Assembly (NCBI GenBank): GCA_034336665.1
Contig: CM067570.1
Coordinates: 18,180,502-18,244,501 of the forward strand
Reading direction: 5' to 3'
Length of the DNA stretch: 64,000 nucleotides
Source of the DNA: Luscinia megarhynchos
Lineage: Eukaryota; Chordata; Aves; Passeriformes; Turdidae
The notes under the pieces: generated by a model
Seen by the model: only the letters and a program-made list of their open reading frames with translations
The model's database searches: none
Told to the model about the DNA's origin: nothing
In this document: positions 26,001 through 38,075 of the stretch, piece after piece
Numbering within the stretch: position 1 is the first letter of the stretch
How the letters are laid out: every line of letters begins with the position of its first letter
Translations under genes and position numbers: made by a program

Positions 26001-29000
26001 CAAGATGCAAAACTAAGGTAATATCACAAGATACCATCTGTTATTCAAAAATGGAAAACCATTAACTAGAAATATCTGAAATATTGATATATACTTATAA
26101 AGAGCATAAATGATAACAAATTTTGAAGCAAAACATCCAGTCATTCAAACTCTGAGCCACTGCCTGATAGTTTTCTGAAGATCAGATGATTTGCTAAAAG
26201 TAAGCAACATTTACTTTATCAAATATAGTATTAGACTATGTGGTTAAACATGGAATTTTAGTGCACATTTAGTGGTTATTTTTCAAAGAAGCTATTCTCA
26301 AATATAGGTACAGAAAAATAAAAAAGAAAAGAGGTTTGAGATCTGTAATTTTTACAAATATCACTTGGTACACATCAAATGTACACAAACTCCATTAATG
26401 AAGCTAATGAAGCAATATAGTATTTAACAAAGTTTTCTATCTTGCATTCCACCTTGAATTCAAATGGAGAGATTAGAAGGTCTGTACTGTGTGAGTCTGT
26501 CTGTTCATGTGGCTCCACCAGTAAGATGAGAACTCTAATAGAAGTATCAACATGGTAAACTGAAGACCACAGCAAATAACATCTCTTTCAGTCTAGACTT
26601 TTCTGGTTAAAAAATACCATATTTCCTATTTTGTCGGATTTGTGATTGGTGATTAAAGCACTTTCAGCTATTCTCACTCAAACCCACAATCTTATATTTT
26701 CATTAATTGAAAATACTCTTGCATTTGTGATTGAAACTGCTTATTGCTGTTCTAAATTGCCATTTTTAATTTGTATTAGAGATTAAAGTGTTTTGGAATG
26801 TTTTTTCTACTTAATAAATTTTAGTTTATAATAGTGAGTTGTAATGCCTTCTGGTATTTTGGCATCGGGTGTCCAGAGTAACATCTTGAGTAGTTTAAAG
26901 ATAAATTATAAATTATTAATAGCTGTCCCATAACTCTTTACTCCACTAACAGCAGACCAGTGTGAAAGCTAGTTCCAGCCTTACTAGATGAGAGAAAATT
27001 TCAGTCACTCAACCTCCCAGAGTCAGGTATGGATTTACAATATACCCAGCTGAGAAAAATGAAGAGAGGCATTCCTCAGCACATCATGTTTCTTGTCTGA
27101 TCAATGCATCTGAAGACAGGGCACCATTTCCTACCACACTGAGAGCTGAACAGTGTTTCTGCAGGTACTGTAAGCATAGTCTAGAAGCATTTGTACAAAT
27201 AAGCACACAGTGAGAAACAAAGTAGGAAACTTCCTTCTTAACAGAACATTTCTCAATGTACTTGAGCACAACAATGGAAGAGCACTACATAAAGATAATA
27301 ATATCCAGTTATGAAAAACTTGTCTTTAGTATGTCAACAGTGAACACTGTCAGAGAAGAGATCAATGCAATTTGTAGGGTCATGGCTCTAAGGAATTGAA
27401 AGACATTTAAGTCTGAGGGAATGCACAGTTAAGAAGCTTAAAAATAGTTATGTTTCATTCATTGTGAGTCAAGGACAATTTGGGGACTTAATATCATAGG
27501 TGGAAATGACATCAAAGAGATTTTAATCTGACTTTGAGGAAAAACCCTATGAAAAGTATAAACACAGAATAATTTTTAGTACTTAGCAATTATGAGAGGG
27601 ATTTGTTTGTTACTCTCATTTATGCAGTTTTCCATATTTATTACTCTTAAAATTCCTTGTTTTCTCTATATTTAAAATTTTATCAAGAGGTATGAAAATG
27701 TCATGACAATTTTTGTTCCCCCTTCCTCTCTTAGTTTTCTTGCCCAGACTTTTGTTTTCCTCCATGAAATCTTTTTGTCTTTCTGGCAAATCCATGGTGG
27801 ATATGAGCTTAACATGTTCCTTAAGAGTGAGATGCCTGTTGGAGCCTTCCCAGGCTGCTTGCTGGCAGCTGAGTGCTTTGGGAATGTTTTGGGCTTGAGG
27901 GCATGGAGGCTGGGTTTGCAGGTAATGTGGTTGTGAAGTTAGGCTTGCTGTGGCTCAGTGAGGAGGGAATTCTTGGGTGAATTATATGTTGACCACAGAA
28001 ACTTGAAGCAAGCCAGCAAATGGGAAGAGGTGAATGCATCTAAAATATTCCAAACCCCACTAAGGTCAAGATAAAAATTGTTACCACTGGAAAAGACAGT
28101 TAAAAGCCAGGTAAGAGTGCAAGCAAAAGACATTTATTCAGTGAGATGCCCGTGATGTGATGCATTACAGGTGGCCAAAGCACAAGACTTCATTAGGTAC
28201 CTTTAAAAGACTGTCCCCTTAGTGACTGTGTCCCCTAAGAAGAAAGGACCTCAGTGAAAAAGTGCAATATATTACATTATCAAATCTTAAGATGTTTGTT
28301 TTTGAAACATGAGCACATAGATTTTATCAGTAACAATATTAAATGTTAAGATTCTGTTTTACTACCTATTTTTCTCAGGCTACATCTACTATATTTGACA
28401 GAGTGCAGCCAAAACTCTATTCTGTCTCAAGCTGCTCTTGAGGCAACATGAACCTGCCTGTACTGCCTTTTACAGGCAGTTCTCCTGGACTTGGGAGACA
28501 GTATGCTTTCAAATCTCCAAATCTGCAAAGTCCATCTTGAGTTACTTCTGGTTTTGTGCTCTGAGCAGCTGACAGCCATGTTCACACTGCAGGTAAATGG
28601 GTTTATACACCTGTGAAGTTTACCTTTTCAGAACAGCATCAAAGCTGTCTAAACCACATGAACCCTGCTGAAAGCAGGAGCATGGATGGCTGTAGCTATT
28701 TTAGTCTCCAAACTTCTTTCAGAATCATCCTATTTATCCTATATGTAGTCCAATTGACCCAGGTCTTAATTATATCAGACTTCCTTCCGCTGCCATTGCT
28801 GGTGTAAATGTCTTCAATTTCTAGATGGAGTGATTCATCCCAAACTAAGAGTGCTTAACACAGCAGCTCAGCACATAAAAGGCAACAAAGCCTAAGGGCT
28901 GCTGAGGTTAGAGGAGCCTGTGCTACTAGCAGTCACAATGAATCTGACTCTTACATGTGGCAAATGTCCTTGTCTAAGTTTTGGAGCCAAACTATAAACC

Positions 29001-30844
29001 ATACTGTACTTCCCCCCACTTCCATACATACCTAAAGTCTGTTTTCCATCATTCTTACAAAGAAACAAGAAAGTTTCTTTGCCCTTATCAAAAAACTCTA
29101 CCCTTATTCAGAATGACTTCCTAGCTAGTTGCTTGGGGTCCATCATCCTGCTGTATAAATTCTCAGACAGCAAATGACTGGTTGCCTCTCAGAGACCCTT
29201 TTGCTGCCTTTCTTCATGACCTCAAATTTATTTTTTTACATGTTAACTCTGTTGCTTAAATTTTTAATTTCCATCAACACTGTAATTTTGAAGATTTCCA
29301 GTCACATTTAGGAGATACAAATATTTTCAAAGATCCCTCACTTTGCTTATGCTCCTTTTAACCTCTTTTTTTTTCAAGACACCTTCCAAAACTTTTCAGT
29401 GGTTAAGTTGCTCATCTCCCAAAACTACTTCATCATGGTAAAGGACTTCTTTTCCTTTGTGAAATCCAAGCATTTTTCCTCATACTTAGGTTGTATCATG
29501 GTTGGAGCAGCAATTCCCTCCCTCTCTGTGTTTGAATAGCACATTCAGATTGGAGTCCTACGTTCCATGTCTGAACTCCTGCCTGCTAAAGACATCCAAA
29601 AGCACCCAAACACCATTCCAAGGCAACCCTTAATGCTGGCCACAAATAGAAATAGAATAATTTGCAGGTAAGAATCTGGATGTTAAGTGTTAAAATTCAA
29701 GAGTGTTTACTTCAGATGAGCAATATGAAGGAATGGGCTCAGAATTGAGTCTGGCACAGCCAGAGAGCAGGAGGTTTTTAATAACAAAGTTTCTGAAAGT
29801 TCCAGAAGTAAAATATACCCTACAACATTGCAATAAGGTATTTTAACAGGGATGATACATGAATGTCTCAGAAAACCTAAAATCTGTCTTGTTTTAATCC
29901 TCCAAAGCAGTTAAAAAATACTGCTTCAGCAAAGCCACTTGAATTAAAAGCATTATACAAAACAGCAGAGACCTGCAGACCTCTAAAGAGAAACAGCTTA
30001 CTTGGAGGACTTCACTTCAGAATACTGCTAATCACAGTATCTCTGCCCTCAGCCATTATTAAGCCATCTTCACAATCTTTTCTCACATGAAAGAGAGAAA
30101 ATGGCTCAAATTTCCTATCTGAAACTTATCTGAACAGACAGCTAAAGGCAAAAGCCATCCTTTTCCAAAGTGCTAAGTAATCAAGAATTCACACAAAAGT
30201 CAATATAAAATTCTTGTCACTCTGTACAGAGGCATTGCATTTTTTACTTCAGCACTAAAATACAGACTTAAATATTTAAGCTGAGAGGTATCATATGAAA
30301 TTTCAGCCTTATATCATAGTCAATCTTATTTTAATCACAGGAGGAAAAAAAACCTCTTCCCAAAACTGACCAGTTTCCTGCATTTCAGAATTCTGCAAAG
30401 CATATAGCCCTGAGAAAGACATGTCACTGCTGAGACCTCCAGAGAAATATCATGTGCAAGGCAGTAAAAAAAAAAGGGAGAGAAAAAATTTTGAATAAAA
30501 CACTTTCAAAGAGTTAAGTAGAGATTAATGTCTTGAAGACAGATTGTTTTGGAACAAAGAAATAGCTTTTAAAAATAAAATTTGGTGTTTATGACTCCCT
30601 TGCATTTAAAAAAAATCATTAATTTGCATTTCCTCAGCCTTTCCCCAAAACTCATTGTTATTCTCTGGGAATTAGGCATGCAAACATAAGAGAGGGGGAA
30701 TTGTATCAGCTACTTTGCTTTCTCTTTCTAACATGTCTCATAATTTATCATTCCCTACTCTCGTGCAGTAAGCATTTTTGGTTCTCCCAGCAGAACCATT
30801 AAATAAAATTTAGTGCTGGTTCAGTAGTAATCTCAACTTAGACT

Positions 30845-31190
30845 TCACAGATGTGCAGAAACCTGCTTGAGGGGAAAGCAGAGGATAAGTCTGAAGTCAA
30901 TGCCCTCAGTGGCAGAGTCCCAGCCAGGCTGTGCAGCAGCTGGACAGCAAATCCACAGCAAAGGCAGCAGCTGCACGGGCTGGGAGAGCAGCACGGACCT
31001 CACCAGGCTGCAGGCACACAGCTCCCAGAAACCCAGAACCCTCGGGCTTGGCACTCCCTGTAACACCTATCAGCTGCTTACAGACCCTCCAGAGAAGGTG
31101 TGTGCCCTCTGAACATCATGGCAGATGTTGGCAGAGCTCAGGAGACAAAGGCTCTCTCCAGGCTGGGCTGTAGCACCACTGCCACTAGTG
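30845..31190. other. GC-rich patch in AT-rich DNA, function unknown
   Basis: About 345 bp with much higher GC than the flanks, several CAGC/GCAG runs, but only a few CpGs. Several overlapping short reading frames exist on both strands, which is expected from the composition alone. No protein motif, transposon family or splice structure could be named. Confidence 0.4.
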
Positions 31191-31794
31191 CTGTAAGAAA
31201 ACAGTTTCCAAAATGATTATTCCAAGAACAGAAACTTTGAAATATCGTTTGAATTAAAAGTGATCTTCCACTGGATTTCTATTCAAAAGGTACTCATAGT
31301 AATTGAGATATTTTTTCCTAGTCTCCTTGCAAATCTATATCAGTAAAGCTGAAAACTTCTGTTTACTCTATGTCCCACCCACGAAATATGACAATTCAGA
31401 GAAGGTACACTCCTCAGACCTCATGATGCAACACTACACCTACATTAGCATCTCCAAATTTTCTAATTTGTATTTCTATTAAAAGAAATAGTTTTATAAT
31501 TTTATATATTTAATATAGATTTCATGAATTTTGTAATTTATATTTATATTCTCATTTGCTGTCCTTGGTGCATAGCTACTTCTTATTACAAATGAACAGG
31601 CTGCTAACAGCCTCCACCCAGCACTCTTAGGATATGGTTTTGTACTACAGGCTCATAGAGGCTGAGGAGGGAAGGCATCTCTGGAGATCAGCTGTTGTCT
31701 TAGAATAAAGATATTTTGCAACATTTTCTCAGATTTGTAGGTCAGGTGGGTGGAAATTCTGCTTCTATAAAATGTTCCAGGTAATTTTATATTA

Positions 31795-31840
31795 TCAAAA
31801 ATTTTATATATCAAAAAGGCAATTTTATATATCAAAAAGC
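31795..31840. repeat. Short direct repeat of TTTTATATATCAAAAAG
   Basis: Two copies of the 17-mer TTTTATATATCAAAAAG lie in tandem about 21 bp apart, in a very AT-rich stretch. Confidence 0.8.
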
Positions 31841-32884
31841 AGACAGTAATATCCTGAAATAATATGTGTCAAACTGTCTTAATCTGCGTGTGCCTAGAAA
31901 ACATAATTTTCCCTAACTCCACAGTTCCAGAAACAGTGTTATAGACTATACTATTTTTCAGCATATTTTAAGTATATTCCATACATGTGTCTTTTCTCCA
32001 ACCCTATATTTCTAAATTGGTTTTGCATTTCCTGTAAGTATTTATTATCAATCTTCTACACTATAATTAAAATTTTTAAATTAGTATTAATCTCTCTGAA
32101 GGTGTGTTCCTCCATAGCATTGTGTTTAACAGAATAAAAGGAAGATAAAAGAGAAAATAAATTGAACTGAAGGTACTCAGACACGAGGTCTCTAGATTAC
32201 ACTTGGATCACATAGTTCCTGTTTAAGAAAAAAATTAAATTGTTGTATAACTTCTTTTTCAATTAAGCACTGTCAATGTACCCAGTATGGAGCTCTGAAC
32301 AATACTCTGTCTCTATCCATCACTGCACATTTTGAGTGATGAGCATATATGGCATTATTTAGATTTAATTTTAGAAAATAAATGTATCAGACTGGGTTTC
32401 TCAGCTGTGAAAAATACTGAATATGAACATTAAAATAGAACTTTGAAATGGCTCCAGTACACTCACATTTTTTAATCAGATTCTGAAGTGTCCTATTTAT
32501 TTCTATGAAGAAAAACTATCAATTTAAAAATCTTTTTAACTAAATGTGTACAATTCTCCAGACAGTATGGAAATTTGATCAGATTTGCAAATACCCTTTT
32601 CCTACCCTTGTATTCACACACTTGCTATGGTTCACTGGTAAAGACTACATAATCTAGAAGAAACATTAAGAGATTAAGTAACTCTCTAGGACCCATTTTC
32701 TGCTCTTTCTTGATATATTTGAAGCATTGCAGAGTGTATATACCTTAGGATAAATATTTTCAGGGGATGTTGTATATGCTTTTAGGCAGTCCTAGTGAAG
32801 ATAGCTTTTATTGAACCCTATATAATTTATTGCACACTGTCTGTTATATCTCAGGTATCTATTTCTTTTTGTAAAATCACAGAA

Positions 32885-33160
32885 AAAATGGGTTGGAAAA
32901 AAGAGAACAGAGGCCACCTAGTTCATCTTGCTGCCCAAGGCAAGATTGCTATACCTATTTCCCAACAGATGTTTCATCTAACCTCTTCCTACAGAACTTC
33001 AGGACAAATTTCACATATTCTGACATTCTATTGCAGCTCTGCACTATTTGTTCTAGTAAAATGTTTGTTCTCATATCTCATCTGGGTGAGCCCATTTCTT
33101 CAATCTTCATTTCCTGTCCCACCCACTCTGGACATAGAGAACAAATCTTCAGCATTCAGC
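32885..33160 (-). mobile_element. Old CR1-type LINE 3' fragment
   Basis: In plus orientation it starts with GGGTTGGAAAAAAGAGAACA, then CACCTAGTTCATCTTGCTGC, and later AGCCCATTTCTTCAATC with TCCTGTCCCACCCACTCTGG. These follow the order of the antisense CR1 3' region (GGTTGGAAGGGACC, ATCTAGTTCCAACC, then AAGCCATT and CTTGTCCTATC). The copy is strongly diverged and CpG-depleted, so it is ancient. Its 3' end lies to the left. Confidence 0.55.
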
Positions 33161-36100
33161 TTCTAATGATCCACCAGTCACTTCATTTCTGATTTCATGT
33201 GTGGACTTATTCCAGGGATCCTGCAAAGCTTCTAAAGAGCCCTGCTGAGACATTCAAGAGGAGCACCTATCATCTGCATTCAGAAATACCTTCATCACAA
33301 ACAAATAAATTCGACAATAATTTTAAACAAAAAAAGTTAAACACTTTAAATTAAAAAAAAATGAAGGCTCTCACTCTGAAGGAAACTACATTTGGTAACA
33401 GTACTATAGTTGCTACTTAGATTTGTCCTCTTTGACCACTGCCATTATTAAATAGAGTTATTAAATAATTGAATCACAAAAGCCTCTGCATTTACTCCTA
33501 AACTTGTATTTCTGACCTTGACAGGATTTGAGGTTTTGCTTGGTTTTGCTTTGTTTTACCAGGAGGATGATTATCAGTCTTTTTATTTCTGTTATGAAGT
33601 AATTTTAAAAGCCAATTCTAGAAGCAAATTAGAGTCTCTTAAAGAGTAAGAGAAAGATGAAAGTCAGTCTGCACGTTTACAAGGTACTGATATAAATTGC
33701 AAAGACAGAGGGAATTAGAAGGGATAGAGCTTGGATACTCAAACTGAGCTGGATGGTTCTGAGCCTAAAATAATATAAGCATTTTGTCCTTTTCTTGGAG
33801 ACTTGTGGAAAAAAAGCCCACCAGGAAATCAATAAAAAAAGCGATGGAAACACTTTAAAATAGAGCACTGGAAATATGGTTAGAGATCCACTATACTGCT
33901 GAGACAGAAAGCAATAGAAACTTAGGTTCTGAAAATGCAACATAATGAGAATTTTATTGCAGAAAGAGGAAGGAGAGAGAGAACTTCTGCAGCTGATAAA
34001 TTACAACAATAAATAACAGGGTGGCTGAATAAGAATTGTGGATTTTTAAGTGATATTTATTATTCCACTGAAGGTTTCTACCCAGATTTTTTTAACAAGT
34101 GAAAAATATTTTTTTTTCCAGGGCTAAACAGAATTTCAGTGGAGAACAAAAGGGGACCTGGAATCACCACACACTGGAAAAAATGGGAGAGACTGAAAGA
34201 ATGACTCAATAATCAGTAAAAGACAGAAATCCTAAAAACACTGAACATCCATGTATTTAGTAAAACATCACAGTGATTCTTTCAACAAATATTACTAATA
34301 TTAAATAAAACAAGATCAGCATATTTTACAGAATTGGGACTAACCCCAAAATGGAAAGAATGATGATTTCATGTCCACATTTGCTATTTAATTAATTGCT
34401 TCCACTCATACCAAATTTTCACTTGTTTCCATCCAACTTCTATGTGCTTTTATGGATAGAAATCTACAATGAATAAGCCTACAACTAGAAAAATGGAAGT
34501 AATATGCCTGAACTATTGAGCTTTGGGAAAAAATATCTAGAGAATTTGCATGAGATTCCCCATCTCCCTACAATATTATGTTCAATCAGAAATACCAGCT
34601 GTAGATTTTAATGGTTCAAATTTACTCAAATGTTCTTTTTTCCCATGTTTTAGAATATTTCATCTTTAGTATTGTTTTTCTCTTGTAGCAATGTGATCTC
34701 TTAAGTGGCCTAAAGTATTGTGCTAAAAAAGCCTAATGGTATTCCTTCTCTAGTATGTCAAACTGTCTCCATAGCACTGGTTGTCTCAGTTTAGAAGTGT
34801 GAATAAATATTGTTCAATTTCTAATTTGGTTTTTCTTCTGCTGTAGATGTATGCTGCTGTCATTTTGGCAACAAAGTCTACAGGTCAAATTCAAGACTTT
34901 TGGGGAATCCCACTGCCTCCCACCTACATAAGCTGTTATCAATGGAGAAAAAGTAGGCAGAAACTGGAAAACAATCCACAGTTCTCTCCATGGTATGTAG
35001 CCCAAAAGACCCAATATGTTTTCCCATAGATGAGCTGGGACTGGAGTTCAGAAAATATATAAAATAAAGGAAAATACATTAATCCATAAGAGTGTCACAG
35101 TTCTAAATGCACACATTAAAAAATCAGATCAAGATTTCTGCCTCTTTTCAACAGGTTTTGCAAAGTACCCACTTCTCCTGATGATTAACAGACTTCTCAT
35201 AACTAAGGGCAGGAGAAAACTCACACTCAGTTAATCTCAGTTCTTCAATTTCAGGCAGCCAATAATGATAGAGAAGGATTTGTAAAATATCATTTAAGGG
35301 ACAAAATTCAGTGCTAAGCTATGTGGGTTTGACCCTTAAATATCCTGTGCTCTGTCATGGATGTACAAAACTCTGGAATTAGAATTCACAAATTGGAAGG
35401 ATGCAGTGCAATGTGGATTGCAGCAGCACTGCCATCTTTAAAAGTCAATAACATCCAGTTGTCCTTTAAACTGCTTGGCATTGGGTAGAGCATTCAGTGC
35501 AGATTCATAAATATTGTGAAGGTTTTCTAGCTCATGACCATCTTCATTTTAAGAATAAAATAATCTGTAATTGATTTTAGCTTCTCAGCTGTTGACAATA
35601 ACAACTTTTGAAACGTCAGAGCAAGTTTAGGTTTTTATATTGTAATTTCAACAAAGGTTTCAGTGATCAATAAAAAGTTACCCTTGCCCCTATATAAAGT
35701 ATTGTTTCAAACAGCTGCTAGGACATATATTTTCTTGATATACATTTATCTATATAATTTTTCTGCAAGCATCATATACTTTTTCAATTCTTTATTTCTG
35801 GTACCAGATGGTATGTAAATTGCTGTTGTGTTCCTAGAATTTCACTAGAATTGTTCTGATTAGACTATGCATTATGCAAGCTCTTAATTCCCCTAATTCC
35901 CTCTCTCACTCCCCTTGATAGTTTCCTTCAAAATAATGAAAACTGTCTGACAAACTGAGGACATCCAGTTTAAAGCTGCTTGTCTCTAACTTGCTTCCTT
36001 GTGTCTAAATACTTCAGCAAATATTCAGGATCACACAAAGCAGGCTCAACAGAATAAAGTATCAGGGTGTCAGTCTTGACAGCAATCTTGTTATTGTTTT

Positions 36101-36438
36101 GCATTAGATATCAGAGTAATTTTTAGCACAGCCTTTTTTCTTTTGTACTTGACATCAATACATTCATTGGTCAGGTATGAAAAAGACAATAAACAAGGTA
36201 GGTGCAGTTCAAAATGCAACCCTGACATCCACCAATATAGCTCAGGAGTCTGACACTGTAATCACAAAACAAGCATTTCTGGAAAAAATACAGTTGAAGA
36301 GGTTTTCAATAGTGACAGAAAAAACCAATTCATTTTCAAATACTGCTGAGTGAGTACCAACAGCATTCTCAAAGTGGGACTGAACAAATAGCCCAATCCC
36401 AGCTAAATTAGTACTGTGGGATTCTTTTAAGCACATAC

Positions 36439-36560
36439 CTCAGACAAGCAGCAGAGAAGAAATCCATGTGAGAAAAGATGCTGAAAGAGCTTGAAGTCCA
36501 CCTGGCAAATTTCTTGTGCTGTTTGAAAGAGCAAGACGGTTCAGATGATGAACCGAGCCA
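36439..36560 (-). promoter_or_regulatory. Candidate non-coding 5'UTR exon of the channel gene (3' end defined, 5' end unknown)
   Basis: On the minus strand CTGCTGCTTGTCTGAG is followed by a donor-like GTATGTGC (36438-36431). The stretch lies on the gene strand, about 19 kb upstream of coding exon 1, at the gene-proximal edge of a CpG-bearing island that extends to about 38.07 kb. Mammalian SCN1A is known to use several alternative 5' non-coding exons far upstream of the first coding exon. Identity with one of them is inference from position and composition. The given start of the exon is a guess. Confidence 0.3.
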
Positions 36561-37062
36561 TATCTACAGCATTAGAACCAGTCCAGTAAATCAAAGTAAG
36601 AGCTGCTAGCAGTGCACCTGATAAGAAAGGGCAGAGGGAGAGAGAGAGAAAAGAGAGGGCTGCTTTTCTTCCTTTGGTAAAACATTTGTGTGAAGCATTT
36701 AGCCTTTAAGCAGAGCTTCTGTATGGGAAACAAAACTCTACGATCCTGCAGTGCTTGCATTAGACTTTAATATGTCTTCCATGAGAAGGAACAACACGAC
36801 CCCTGTCATCTTCCAAAAAGTTCAGGGGAAAATATGTAATAATAATTTTAACAAAATCACCCCCCAGCAAAAAGGCAAACATCCAAAAAATATAAGGCCA
36901 CTGAAACACGGCTTGAAAACAAAATGCTGAGATGCCAAAAAGAACTGACTGCAGCTTGAAAAACATTTTTAAAGCAAAATCCCAAATTTCTCTTTAATTA
37001 TGTGCTTAACAACTATAAAGCAAGAATTAAAAAACAACAACCAAAAAAAGGAATTTGGGATG

Positions 37063-37105
37063 GGGTATCCATGCTGGGGTATCCAGCATGGGGAATCCAT
37101 GCTGG
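37063..37105. repeat. 14-bp tandem repeat, three copies, with hairpin potential
   Basis: Successive units read TGGGGTATCCATGC, TGGGGTATCCAGCA and TGGGGAATCCATGC, followed by TGG. CCATGCTGG (37069-37077) and CCAGCATGG (37083-37091) are perfect reverse complements with a 5-nt spacer, so the array can form a 9-bp stem. A second CCATGCTGG lies at 37097-37105. Confidence 0.85.
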
Positions 37106-37415
37106 CTGCTCACATAAATGCACTAAGGTCTAGAATTTACCATCCTCCTGGCTTACCTGATAAAACTGGAATTTCAAATGCATTGTGGAAAAAACCCAAA
37201 ATAAAAAAAAAAACACCAAGAAATAGTGATAATGAAATGCTAATAAAGCTGTTTAGATTCTTAGTTCCAAAAGATTAAAAAGTGTATATAAATTGCTGCA
37301 TTCTCATCGAGAAGGGGAAAAAAAATAAAAACCTCTGCAGTATCCTCTCTGCTTTGTTCTCAGCTTCCTGTTCTGAGGCTCACTCTATGGTACCTAACAC
37401 AAATCAGTAAATAGC

Positions 37416-37507
37416 AGGAAAAAAAAATAGAGGGGGGAAGGGAGGAGGGTAAAGAGAGACAGAGAGGAGGGTAAAGATAGGAAAAAAAAAGGGGGAAAAA
37501 AAAGATA
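37416..37507. repeat. Purine-rich tract (A/G) beside the CpG-bearing island
   Basis: About 90 nt of nearly uninterrupted purine on the plus strand, with G-runs (AGGGGGGAAGGGAGGAGGG) and long A-runs. It lies directly proximal, on the gene side, to the CpG-bearing island. Confidence 0.85.
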
Positions 37508-37529
37508 CTAAGCCATCACCTTAAAGGAC

Positions 37530-38075
37530 AGCTCCATCTATCGGCAAAAGCAAAGAACCAGCTGTAAATGACTGCATTTTTACAGATTTCCTGACCTAAA
37601 CGAGAGTGAAAATCTGTAACCCCGTTTTCCTTCAGGGAGGAACAAAGGGCAGGGATAGCGCTGAGAAGATTTCTTTATCCGGTGTTAAATGAGCTAAAGT
37701 CTTCAGTAATTTTAATTTCTTTTCAGTTAATTACTTGTCTCTGAAACGTGTGAAGGAAATAGTTTGTGTCAGAGTCAGCCCTTACGAAAGCACCAGAAAC
37801 TTTTCCAGGTCAGCCTCTGGCACATCTTAGCTAAATGCTACCTGTCCTTGTTTTACACCTGCCCACTGAGGAGTGCTGGCAGATTCAACCTCGTCAGTCA
37901 TGGGCTCAGCCACCATAAAAAAAGGGTTCCTGTGCCAGAGTCCCGTGATGTGTCCATCTATCACAGCCTGCATTGCTAATCACTGCCTGGTACACGACTG
38001 CCACGTCAGCTCTCAGCTCTATACATTCCCCGGGATCCGATGGCAGCTGCGCAGCCAAATCTGGAACCTCGACAA
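37530..38075. promoter_or_regulatory. CpG-bearing non-coding island, candidate promoter or enhancer
   Basis: I count about 15 CpGs in about 540 bp, in a region where CpG is otherwise rare. Visible motifs include CCACGTCA (38001-38008; TGACGTGG on the gene strand, CRE-like), GCTGCGCAGCC near 38046 (NRF1-like half site) and CAGCTG. There is no coding signature. Together with the donor at 36438 this is one of two places in the window that look like a promoter region for the minus-strand gene. Conservation was not tested. Confidence 0.4.

Larger units (their letters stand above)
17304..36436. other. Non-coding DNA upstream of coding exon 1 (probable 5'UTR intron)
   Basis: This is about 19 kb of AT-rich sequence with only short reading frames and no recognised protein or RNA gene on either strand. 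If the first exon of the channel lies at 36 or 44 kb, all of it is intron. It contains the (ACAG)n and (CTCCT)n repeats, GC-richer patches at 19.8-20.06 and 30.85-31.19 kb, and an old CR1 fragment near 33 kb. I saw nothing else that I could name. Confidence 0.6.

Noticed and set aside
34847..35029. Plus-strand frame beginning MYAAV after a good acceptor-like TTCTTCTGCTGTAG, recalling the sodium channel DIII motif MYAAVDSR
   Set aside because: The similarity stops after five residues, the strand is opposite to the gene, and the family has no intron just before this Met. Treated as coincidence.
37283..37293. TATATAAAT, TATA-box-like on the plus strand
   Set aside because: AT-rich surroundings make such matches common, and no plus-strand exon follows.
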